The notes beneath the pieces were generated by a model. The model saw only the letters and a program-made list of their open reading frames with translations. It was not told the DNA's origin and ran no database searches. A stretch of 64,000 nt of DNA from Verrucomicrobiia bacterium (GTDB lineage: Bacteria > Verrucomicrobiota > Verrucomicrobiia > Opitutales > Opitutaceae). Each line of letters begins with the position of its first letter. The first letter of the stretch is position 1. A program made the position numbers and the translations under genes. Of the stretch, positions 43,188-50,741 are shown piece after piece. The stretch spans positions 62,001 through 126,000 of the forward strand of contig WYBX01000041.1 in NCBI GenBank assembly GCA_011525695.1, read 5' to 3'.

Positions 43188-44573
43188 TCAGTACGCCAGT
43201 TCCTTTGCCGTTTCACCGATGGCCTCGTCGATGATGTCGAGCCCCTTCAGCAACGTGGCCTCATCCATCACGATTGGCGGACTCATCCGCAGGATGTGGC
43301 CGGCGGGAATCCAGGCCAGGCCCTTCCGGAATGCCTTTTGGTATACGAGCGTGCCGGCCCGGTCGAAGGGCTCCTTGCTCCGCCGATCCTTGACGAGTTC
43401 GATGCCCATCAGGCAGCCCTTCGCACGCACATCGCCGATGATTTTGTGCTGTTCCTTCATCCGCCGCATCCGCTTCAGCGCGACCTCCCCGAGGTGTGTG
43501 GCGTGTTCAAGCAGGTTCTCCTGCTCGATGACCTGAGTCGAGATTAAGGCGGCGGCGCAGGCCATCGGGTTGCCCCCGTAGCTGCTGGAGGCGGAGATGC
43601 TCTCGAAGCTCTCCTTGAACGGCTCGCGCACGGCCACACAGGTCACCGGAAACCCATTGCCGAACCCCTTGCCGATGGTGACGACATCGGGAACGACGCC
43701 CCAGTGCTCCGTGCACAACCACTTGCCGGTCCGGCCCCAGCTGGTGAGCACCTCGTCGGCCATCAACAGGATTTTTCGATCGTCGCAGAATTTCCGTAGC
43801 TTGGGAAAGAAGTCATCGGGCGGCATGACCGAGCCGCCCCAGCCCTGGATCGGCTCGAGCACGAATCCGGCGACGGCGCCGACGGTCGCCTTGTCGAGAT
43901 ACTCGGCGTAGAACTCGAGATACTTGTCGGTATCGATGCTGCCATCGATTTTGGCCCAGACCGGACGGTAGCAGTCCGGTCGCGGCACCATGTGCGACCC
44001 AGGGGCGCGGACTGCGCCGTAGACGTGAGAGCGGATGTGTCCGAGCGAGACGGCGCCGTAGGTTTTGCCGTGAAAGTCGTAGAAGCAGCTGACGGTCTCA
44101 TGCTTTCCGGTCGCGGCGCGAAGGACCCGGATGCCGGCCTCGACCGCGGCCGTGCCGCAATCGTAGAGTTGGAAACCGTCGAGGTCGCCCGGCAGCACGG
44201 CGGCCAGCTTCTCCATCAACTCGGTCTTGAGCGGAGTCGTGAAATCGTGGGCGTTCATCAGCTGCGAGGCCGCCTTCGCGATCCCCTCGCTGATCTTCGG
44301 GTGGCAGTGACCGAGGGTCGTGACGTAGATGCCGGAGGAAAAATCGATATACCGGTTGCCATCGACATCCCGCAGCACGCAGCCCTGGCCCGATTCGAAG
44401 GAGACCGGAAAGAGCTTCACCTGGCTGCTCAGGCCCTTGAAGTGCTTCGTGCAGCGGTCGTGGTACCGCTTTGACTCCGGCCCCGGAGGCGGCACCGGGA
44501 GGTGTGGGATGCGCGCCAAATCGACGCGGCCCCAGTCGAGGGTGGAGAAGGATTCGGTGGTGGCAGTGCTCAT
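43188..44573 (-). CDS. Class III (PLP-dependent) aminotransferase
   Basis: This 461-residue fold-type I aminotransferase has the PLP lysine at Lys302 (VTIGKGFGNGFPV), the pyridine-nitrogen aspartate at Asp273 (LLMADEVLTSWGRTG) and the FVLEPIQGWGG and YDCGTAAVEAGIRVLRAATG segments. Family members act on omega-amino acids, 4-aminobutyrate, ornithine or sugar-derived amines. Neighbouring NagA and DeoR genes suggest nitrogen removal from an amino-sugar-derived compound, but substrate residues cannot be read. It begins 173 bp downstream of deoR on the same strand. Confidence 0.92.
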   Translation of the reverse strand: MSTATTESFSTLDWGRVDLARIPHLPVPPPGPESKRYHDRCTKHFKGLSSQVKLFPVSFESGQGCVLRDVDGNRYIDFSSGIYVTTLGHCHPKISEGIAKAASQLMNAHDFTTPLKTELMEKLAAVLPGDLDGFQLYDCGTAAVEAGIRVLRAATGKHETVSCFYDFHGKTYGAVSLGHIRSHVYGAVRAPGSHMVPRPDCYRPVWAKIDGSIDTDKYLEFYAEYLDKATVGAVAGFVLEPIQGWGGSVMPPDDFFPKLRKFCDDRKILLMADEVLTSWGRTGKWLCTEHWGVVPDVVTIGKGFGNGFPVTCVAVREPFKESFESISASSSYGGNPMACAAALISTQVIEQENLLEHATHLGEVALKRMRRMKEQHKIIGDVRAKGCLMGIELVKDRRSKEPFDRAGTLVYQKAFRKGLAWIPAGHILRMSPPIVMDEATLLKGLDIIDEAIGETAKELAY

Positions 44574-44592
44574 TACGGAACGGGAGGGTTGA

Positions 44593-44676
44593 CGACAGAA
44601 GACGGACGACGGAGGACGGAGGGCGGAAGACGGAGGACGGAGGGCGGAGGACTGAGGACGGACGACAGAGGGCGGA
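44593..44676 (+). repeat. Heptamer array, GGACGGA/CGACAGA family, 12 units
   Basis: Twelve consecutive 7-bp units in exact phase (CGACAGA, AGACGGA, GGACGGA, GGGCGGA, GGACTGA) lie just upstream of the aminotransferase start. A CTTCGCG repeat follows at 44706-44738. Confidence 0.92.
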
Positions 44677-44746
44677 GTTTGGTGTTAGTTCGAATCCCTG
44701 GATTTCCTTCGCGTATCTTCGCGTGCTTCGCGGTTGCAATGAATTG

Positions 44747-45616
44747 TCAGGGATTTTGCGTGAGCAGAGTGGTTGAAATCCTCGACTTCCGACCTCCGAC
44801 TTCGGACCTCTGACCTCTTACCTCTGACTGAGCGGAGCGCTCTGCGGATGCGGTGATGATCTTCACTCCCATCCTGGCGAATCGTTTAAGGGCATCCGCT
44901 GGCGCGGCCCTGTCGGTGATGAAATAATCGACATCGGCGAGCGAGCCGGAGCGCGCGAGGGCCGTGGTGCCGATCTTGGTGTGGTCGGCGAGCACGCAGG
45001 ATGCGCGCGCAACCTTGCGCATCAGCTTGTCGACCCGGGCGAGCCGGAGATCGATGTTGTAGATGGACCCATCAGCGCCGATGCCCTCCGCTCCCTGGAA
45101 GGCGATGTCGGCCGAGAAGAGTTCCAGGCAATGCTCGGTCACGGGTCCGGTGAGGTCCGGGCTGCCGCGATGGATGACGCCACCGAGCAGAATCACTTCG
45201 ACGCCGGCGGCGTGCTGCAATTCGGATGCCACCGCGAGGCTGGGGGTGATGATGGTGAGGTTCTCACCATCGCGGAGCAGGCAGGCGAGTTCGAGAGTGG
45301 TTGTGCCGGTATCGAGGATGAGCCGCATTCCCGGCCGGACGAGCTTCCGGGCCTCGACGGCGATTGCCTGCTTGGCGCGGCGGTTCCTCTCGCGGCGTTC
45401 GCGGTAGTCGAACTCCAGGATCATCCGCTCGGTGAGCACGGCGCCGCCGTGGGTGCGCTGGATGTGGGACTTGGCCTCGAGCGCCGCGAGATCGCGCCGG
45501 ATCGTCATCCCGCTCACGCCAAACTCCCGGGCCAGCCGGGAAATCGACACGCCCGGCTGCTCGGCGAAGCGCTCGCGGATGCGGGCCTGGCGGGCGGCGG
45601 AAGGGAGATGCTTCAT
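44747..45616 (-). CDS. DeoR/GlpR family transcriptional regulator with repeat-encoded C-terminus
   Basis: This 289-residue protein has an N-terminal DeoR helix-turn-helix (ISRLAREFGVSGMTIRRDL) and a C-terminal sugar-phosphate sensor domain (ILDTGTTTLELACLL, LLGGVIHRGSPDLTGP, ADHTKIGTTALA). DeoR regulators usually respond to a sugar phosphate and control aminosugar or polyol genes. The last residues after ITASAE are low-complexity (SEVRGQRSEVGGRKS) and are translated from a heptamer array at 44784-44825, so the natural C-terminus has probably been extended. ATG 45616 was chosen as the family-length start. Confidence 0.92.
   Translation of the reverse strand: MKHLPSAARQARIRERFAEQPGVSISRLAREFGVSGMTIRRDLAALEAKSHIQRTHGGAVLTERMILEFDYRERRERNRRAKQAIAVEARKLVRPGMRLILDTGTTTLELACLLRDGENLTIITPSLAVASELQHAAGVEVILLGGVIHRGSPDLTGPVTEHCLELFSADIAFQGAEGIGADGSIYNIDLRLARVDKLMRKVARASCVLADHTKIGTTALARSGSLADVDYFITDRAAPADALKRFARMGVKIITASAERSAQSEVRGQRSEVGGRKSRISTTLLTQNP
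44784..44825 (-). repeat. Heptamer array inside the deoR reading frame, 6 units
   Basis: Six exact units (on the plus strand GACTTCC, GACCTCC, GACTTCG, GACCTCT twice, TACCTCT) are translated as two near-identical seven-residue repeats at the DeoR C-terminus. Confidence 0.9.
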
Positions 45617-45651
45617 CGCGGGTGCGAATCTCGGCCCGGTGGTAGGCTGTG

Positions 45652-45666
45652 TCAATATGGTATTGA
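45652..45666. promoter_or_regulatory. Candidate operator upstream of deoR
   Basis: TCAATA-TGG-TATTGA is a perfect 6-bp dyad with a 3-bp centre, 36 bp before the deoR ATG, in an AT-rich stretch unlike its surroundings. A TTGACA box on the minus strand overlaps it. It may be the DeoR autoregulatory site. Confidence 0.5.
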
Positions 45667-45836
45667 AATGAACACAAAGTAACATTTGACTGTGAAAGGA
45701 GAATCACCCGTGAACACGAAACCGAGCCGACCGCGTGGAGTTCGAATGCGACAGACCGCAGCCGCCGTTTCGGCAGGTTCAAGGCCCCGAGCGGAGTCGA
45801 GGGCAGCCAAGTTCCAGCCACCAAATTTCTGGCCGC

Positions 45837-45970
45837 AAGAAGGCGCAAAAGGCGCAAGAAAAGTCCGCATCGGAAGTTTTCGACACAGAGGTCACAGAGG
45901 AGACAAAGAGGCCACGGAGCAGGATAGATCCTCTGTGAACTCCGGCTCGATCTCTGTGCGCTCCGTGACG
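45837..45970. repeat. Short-period repeats in the deoR/ceramidase gap
   Basis: The 407-bp divergent gap 45617-46023 has no gene. It contains AAGGCGCAAA units (45837-45862) and CACAGAG/CACGGAG units (45882-45919) mirrored as CTCTGTG/CTCCGTG (45930-45970). Confidence 0.72.
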
Positions 45971-46023
45971 AGTCTTGGTCCGATGCTCCGCCTCGCCCTG
46001 TAGTCCCGTTCGTCCTGAATCTG

Positions 46024-47364
46024 ATGCCAACCCTTTCCTCTGACCACGGTGCCCCTTTGCTCGCCGGCGCGGCGACCGCCGACGTCACGCCGGCGGGCCC
46101 GGTCTTCCTTTTTGGTTATCCGCACGTGCCGCGGCTGAGCACGGGGATCCACGATCCGCTGGAATGTGCCGCCCTTTACCTGCGGCACCGCGATACCCAC
46201 GCGCTCTTTCTCGCGCATGATGTGATCTTTGTTTCGAAGGCGCACGCGGCCGAGATCCGGTGTCGGATTCGGGAGGCAACCGGAATTCCGGAGGCGGCCG
46301 TGATGATCACGGCGACTCACACGCACTCGGGGCCGGTCATGGTGGATTATGTGAGCAACGCATCGGATCCCGTGGTGCCAAAGGCGGATCCCGCCTACCT
46401 CGCGTTCTTTACCGAACGGGTGGTGGCAACCGCCGCCGCGGCGGTGCGCGATGCGGTGCCGGCCGAGATCGGGATGAGTGTGGCCCGCTGCGAGGGGATC
46501 GGCACGAACCGGCACGATCCGGCCGGGCCGGCCGATCCCGACGTGCCGGTCCTCCTGGCCCGATCACTCGCGACCGGCGAGCCGATTGGATGCATGCTGG
46601 TGTGTGCCATGCATCCAACCGTCCTGCACGAGGACTCCACCCTGATGAGTGCGGATTTCCCGTATTTTACCCGCCGGTGCATCCGGCAGCAGCCGGGATA
46701 CGAGGCCTGTCCGGTATTGTTTCACCAGGGCGCATCGGGCAACCAGAGCCCGCGGCACGTCACGCGGACGAACACCTTCGCGGAGGCCGAGCGACTGGGA
46801 GAAATCCTGGGACGCGCGGTGGCGGGAGTCCTGCCTTCCATCAGTTATCGGCGCGATGTCGAGCTGACTGTACGCCGGAAAGAACTCGCCCTGATGCCGC
46901 GCCGGTTTCCTGCTCCCGAGGCCGCAGCGGAGCAGGTAGCCACGGCGAAGACACGTTTTGAGCAGCTGAAGGCCAAAGGCGCGCCGCGGCAGGCAGTCCG
47001 GACTGCTGAGTGCGACGTGTTTGGCGCGGAGGAGACGGCGGAGCTGGCGCAGGCGGCGGTAGACGGCCGGCTGGAGGTAGCGATCGCGGGCTGCATGCCG
47101 GCCGAGATCCAGGCGATCACGATTGGTCCGTGGACCTTTGTCGGCTGGCCGGGCGAGTTCTTTGTGGAGTATGCACTCGAATTGCGCCAGCGGGTGCCGA
47201 ATGCATTCGTGATCACCATGGCGAATGGCGAACTCCAGGGCTACATCGTCACGGAGGAAGCGGCGGCACGTGGCGTTTATGAAGCAACCAACGCAGTCTT
47301 TGCGCCGGAAAACGGCCGGCGTTTTGTAGAAGCGACCCTGGCGCTGCTGGAGGGTGGGAAATGA
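46024..47364 (+). CDS. Neutral/alkaline ceramidase N-terminal-domain family protein
   Basis: This 446-residue protein resembles the N-terminal domain of neutral/alkaline ceramidases: LAGAATADVTPAGPVFLFGY, the zinc-binding TATHTHSGP, CAMHPTVLHEDSTLMSADFP and HQGASGNQSPRHVT, with C-terminal WPGEFFVEYALELRQ. No signal peptide is visible, unlike secreted ceramidases, so a cytoplasmic hydrolase of an N-acyl or other amide compound is more likely. Homologues in carbohydrate clusters are common but uncharacterised. It is divergent from deoR and followed by the FGGY kinase on the same strand. Confidence 0.82.
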   Translation: MPTLSSDHGAPLLAGAATADVTPAGPVFLFGYPHVPRLSTGIHDPLECAALYLRHRDTHALFLAHDVIFVSKAHAAEIRCRIREATGIPEAAVMITATHTHSGPVMVDYVSNASDPVVPKADPAYLAFFTERVVATAAAAVRDAVPAEIGMSVARCEGIGTNRHDPAGPADPDVPVLLARSLATGEPIGCMLVCAMHPTVLHEDSTLMSADFPYFTRRCIRQQPGYEACPVLFHQGASGNQSPRHVTRTNTFAEAERLGEILGRAVAGVLPSISYRRDVELTVRRKELALMPRRFPAPEAAAEQVATAKTRFEQLKAKGAPRQAVRTAECDVFGAEETAELAQAAVDGRLEVAIAGCMPAEIQAITIGPWTFVGWPGEFFVEYALELRQRVPNAFVITMANGELQGYIVTEEAAARGVYEATNAVFAPENGRRFVEATLALLEGGK

Positions 47365-47428
47365 ACCACTTCATTCTGGGCTTCTGCGAGGCTTCTCATG
47401 ATCGAACTTCATTCTCGTTCATTCGCAT

Positions 47429-47531
47429 GGGTTATTCGTTATTGGATACTCGTTATTGGTTATTCCTGATCGTGGCCGGAGCGCGGAACGGATAATCAAT
47501 AGCCAATAACTGATAACTGATAACCGATACC
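47429..47531. repeat. GTTAT heptamer inverted pair in the FGGY kinase leader
   Basis: Five units (GGGTTAT, TCGTTAT, TGGATAC and repeats) at 47429-47463 and inverted units (CAATAAC, TGATAAC, CGATACC) at 47497-47531 surround a core containing GTGGCCGGAGCGC. It matches the nagA leader element at 41188-41285. The kinase ATG follows after a TTTCAG stretch. Confidence 0.85.
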
Positions 47532-47558
47532 ACTGCTTTCAGCTTTTCCCCGCCAACC

Positions 47559-48920
47559 ATGGCTTTCCTCCTCGGCATCGATCTCGGCACGTCGTATTTC
47601 AAGGCCGGGTTGTTTGATTCCACGGGCGCGCTGAAAGGGCTCGGACGGGTCGCGGTCCAACCCGATCATCCCGCGCCTGCTCGCAGCGAGCTCCCGGTGG
47701 CCACGTTTTGGGCACTGCTCCGGCGTGCGGTGGCTGAAGCGCTGGGGCAGGCGAAGGCGAAGCCCGAGGCGATCGTGGCGATGTCGTATTCGTCGCAGGC
47801 GAATAGTTTCGTCCTGCTCGATGCCGCCGATCAGCCGCTGACGCCGATCGTGTCGTGGACAGACGCACGCGCCGAGCCGATTCTGCCGGAGCTGGCGGAG
47901 TTTTCTCGCAGCGAGGCATTCGTCCGCACGGTAGGATTCGGGGGTTGGTCGGCTGGATTCGCGGTTCCGAAGTGGGGGTGGTTTCAAAAGCATGAGCGCG
48001 GATGCTGGGCGCGGGCGCACGCCGTGATGACGCTTTCAGACTACGTCACGTTTGCGCTGACGGGCGAGCGGGTGGGCGATGCGAGCACGGCGGCATTGCT
48101 GGGGCTGTATGATCTGGAGAAACGCGATTGGTGGCCGGGGGCGTTGGCCGTGGCTGGCATCGAGGCAGCGCAACTTTCGCGGCCGCTCACGCCCGGGACG
48201 GTCGTGGGGAAGACGGCTTCGCGAGCGGTCGACTTGCTCGGACTGCGGGCGGGCGTGGCCTTTGCGGTGGGCGGATTGGACCATCATGTGGCCGCACTCG
48301 GTGCCGGGTTGGGAACGAGTGCGGATGTCAGCATTTCGACGGGCACGGTGCTGGCGGCGATGACGCGGGTGCCGGCCGCGCTGCCGTGCGAAGGCTGTTT
48401 TCACGGGCTGGATTTTGATGGCACCAGCTATTTCCGACTGGCCTTCAATCCCGCCGGGGCGGGGCAGCTCGAGGCGTATCAGCGGGAGTTTGCGGCCGGC
48501 ATGGCATTGCCCGAACTGCTGACGCTGGCCGCAGCGGCGCCGGCGGGTGGGGCGGCTCCGCGGGATCTCGGCGCCGCCGGGCATGGGGTGGCGATCCGGT
48601 ATTTGCTGGAGAAGATTGCCGCGACGCATCGCGAACTGATCGGTCGGGTGACGGGAGGCGCGAGGATTTCGCGCGTGGTGGCTACGGGGGGCGGGGCGCG
48701 GAGCGAACTGTGGCTGCAGATCAAGGCGGACATGTTTGGGGTTCCGGTGATAACGCCGTCGATGCCCGAGCGGGCGTGTTTTGGCGCGGCGATGCTGGCG
48801 AGTGTCGCCGCCAGCTGGCATCGCGATGCGGCCTCAGCGATGCAGGTGATGTTCACGTCCGGCCGCGTGTTCGAACCGGAGCCGGTGGGAGTTGACCGAT
48901 ATCTAAACTGGGTTTCGTGA
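47559..48920 (+). CDS. FGGY family carbohydrate kinase
   Basis: This 453-residue sugar kinase has the N-terminal ATP-binding FLLGIDLGTSYFKAGLFD, an IVSWTDARAEP substrate segment, the catalytic-base region GGLDHHVAALGAG (in place of the usual GxxD) and the adenine-binding VVATGGGARSELWLQI with ACFGAAMLA. FGGY enzymes phosphorylate pentoses, pentuloses, glycerol and related sugars. The sequence does not settle which one. It sits downstream of the ceramidase-family gene and converges with the propeller protein gene. Its leader is shared with nagA. Confidence 0.91.
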   Translation: MAFLLGIDLGTSYFKAGLFDSTGALKGLGRVAVQPDHPAPARSELPVATFWALLRRAVAEALGQAKAKPEAIVAMSYSSQANSFVLLDAADQPLTPIVSWTDARAEPILPELAEFSRSEAFVRTVGFGGWSAGFAVPKWGWFQKHERGCWARAHAVMTLSDYVTFALTGERVGDASTAALLGLYDLEKRDWWPGALAVAGIEAAQLSRPLTPGTVVGKTASRAVDLLGLRAGVAFAVGGLDHHVAALGAGLGTSADVSISTGTVLAAMTRVPAALPCEGCFHGLDFDGTSYFRLAFNPAGAGQLEAYQREFAAGMALPELLTLAAAAPAGGAAPRDLGAAGHGVAIRYLLEKIAATHRELIGRVTGGARISRVVATGGGARSELWLQIKADMFGVPVITPSMPERACFGAAMLASVAASWHRDAASAMQVMFTSGRVFEPEPVGVDRYLNWVS

Positions 48921-48955
48921 CGCGGCTTTCAAGTCTTAGGGATTGAGTCTTCGCC

Positions 48956-50335
48956 TCAAATTGAGGCTGAGGGCTTATAATGCCAGACGTGTGCCGATCC
49001 GGCCGGGCCGCGGGCTCCCATGATGAGCGCGTCCTGAAACGTCGCCATCGAGTACACGTAGTGGTCCTTCCGCCAGAGATCCGCGTCTCTGGGCCGGACA
49101 AACCGCTCCATTCCCGGTTCGCCGAGACACCGCCACTGGCTGCCGTCGTCGGCCAGCTCCCAGACCGCGAGCTTCCCGGCATTGACGCCATGTCCGCCGC
49201 CGACAACCAGACGGCCCTGAAAGACGAGCAACTCATTGAACGAGCCCTGTTCGGCGGGCAGCGAAGGATCCTGGCATGCCACCGGCAACTGAAGTTGTTC
49301 CCACCTCAGGCCATCCCAGGTCCAGACATTTCCGAACCGGTTGACATTTGGCGGGCACTCCTGGCAATTATAGCCGATAAATAGCTTTCCTTTGTAGACA
49401 ATCATGCTGGTGACAATGTGCGTTGTGGGAATGCGCCAGCTGGCATTCACGCCTTCCCCGCCAATGCGTTCCCAGCGCTCACCGTTCAGACGCCAGACCT
49501 CGCCGGTAAAGCGCGTCTGGGCTCCGTGTCGGACAATCGAGGCGTGGAGCCGCCCTTCAAAAGAAACGAGCTTGTAGATCCAATGGGTGAACGGAGGGAA
49601 ATCCTCGATCCCTGCGAGTTTTCTCCAGCGCGTTCCATCGAAACTGTATATTTCCCCCTTGTTGTATTGCGCGTCCGGAGTTCCATTCCTCGTGCGTGAA
49701 TCCTGGACATTCATCCCGGGGGGGAGGTGACCCTGGAGTCCCACGCACAGGTTTCCCTGATGCCAGGCGAGGGTATAGACGTGGCTGTAGTCGGGGCCGT
49801 TCCAGTCGCCTTGTCCCCCCATTCCCCCGATCCACTCCCAGGTGGAGCCATCGAACCGCCAGAGCTGCGCTTGGCCGCCCAGCGTCTGTTTTACGCCGGC
49901 GTACAGGTGGCGGCCCTGCGGGTCGGGAAGCAGGACGTTGACCCATGGGGGGCGGGATCCGCGTGGCATTTGCCGCGTCAGATCTGCCTGCGTTGGCCAT
50001 GACCCCATGATGCTTCGCCCTCCGACCTGCACCCAGCGGCGGCCATCAAACCGCCACACTTCGGGCTCCCCGGTCCCGATTCCGACGTAGAGCTTTCCCT
50101 GGAACTCAGCCAACGCACGTGCCCGGTCGTGACGGGCCTCCGTCGACCAGCTTTCATTGCGGCCTGCACCGCCAATCAGTTCCCAAGTCCCCGAAGGCAG
50201 AGAGGAAAGGGACGCTGAAGAGGGGCTTGAGCCCGCTTTAGACTGTCCGGTCGATGCGGCAAGTGCGGTCTTGTTCAGGAAGGCGGAGGTCGCCAAGGCG
50301 CCAATGGAAGCTCGCAGAAAGGCTTTTCGGTTCAT
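48956..50335 (-). CDS. Exported repeat protein of unknown function, probable beta-propeller
   Basis: This 459-residue protein has a signal peptide (AFLRASIGALATSAFLNKTALAAS, Tat- or Sec-like) and about six tryptophan/glycine repeats of the type W-x-x-IGG-x-G-x-N-x-SW (TWELIGGAGRNESWS, RWVQVGGRS, TWEWIGGMGGQGDWN, RWRKLAGIED, RWERIGGEGVNASWR, RWEQLQLPV). Between them lie RLYVGIG / NLCVGLQG / KLFIGYNC strands. This suggests a beta-propeller, possibly glycan-binding or enzymatic. I do not recognise a named family. It converges with the FGGY kinase over 35 bp and has a 15-bp palindrome (GCCTCAA-T-TTGAGGC) at its stop. Confidence 0.85.
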   Translation of the reverse strand: MNRKAFLRASIGALATSAFLNKTALAASTGQSKAGSSPSSASLSSLPSGTWELIGGAGRNESWSTEARHDRARALAEFQGKLYVGIGTGEPEVWRFDGRRWVQVGGRSIMGSWPTQADLTRQMPRGSRPPWVNVLLPDPQGRHLYAGVKQTLGGQAQLWRFDGSTWEWIGGMGGQGDWNGPDYSHVYTLAWHQGNLCVGLQGHLPPGMNVQDSRTRNGTPDAQYNKGEIYSFDGTRWRKLAGIEDFPPFTHWIYKLVSFEGRLHASIVRHGAQTRFTGEVWRLNGERWERIGGEGVNASWRIPTTHIVTSMIVYKGKLFIGYNCQECPPNVNRFGNVWTWDGLRWEQLQLPVACQDPSLPAEQGSFNELLVFQGRLVVGGGHGVNAGKLAVWELADDGSQWRCLGEPGMERFVRPRDADLWRKDHYVYSMATFQDALIMGARGPAGSAHVWHYKPSASI

Positions 50336-50741
50336 GGATGGAAAAATTCAGCTTTGAAATATGAAACGGCGGAGCGCACGTTTTCTGGCGAGGAGCCTTG
50401 CCTGGCCGTGAGGGCCACTTGGAAACTGGAAAGCGTGGATTTGGCGGATCGCAGGTCATGCTCCGGTGCCATTTCGGAAGCTCAAGGCTGGGGGTCTGGT
50501 AAGGTCTATTGTCCACCCCAGGCATGTTGCGAGAGCCGGCAGGTTTCAAATGGTCACGCCAGATGACCTGTTTTTGATGATTGTTTCGACGGAATCGGAT
50601 GCATAACGGAAGCGTATCTTGAGGCGGAATCACGCAGGCCCCATGCTTCAATAAGCCCACTCACCAGGTCTTCGCAGGCGGAGGCCCGGCCGACAGCGGG
50701 TGCGCCCGCCTCACGTGAATGCGCCTGCAAAATCAATTTCA
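50336..50741. other. 406-bp gap between divergent genes, nothing recognised
   Basis: No repeat array, RNA or credible gene was seen here. It must carry the promoters of the divergent propeller-protein and sulfatase genes, but no clear -35/-10 pair stands out. Confidence 0.5.

Noticed and set aside
44640-44715. Possible tRNA: GTTCGAATCC T-loop-like sequence at about 44686
   Set aside because: No acceptor stem, D arm or anticodon arm pairs around it; it lies at the edge of a heptamer array.
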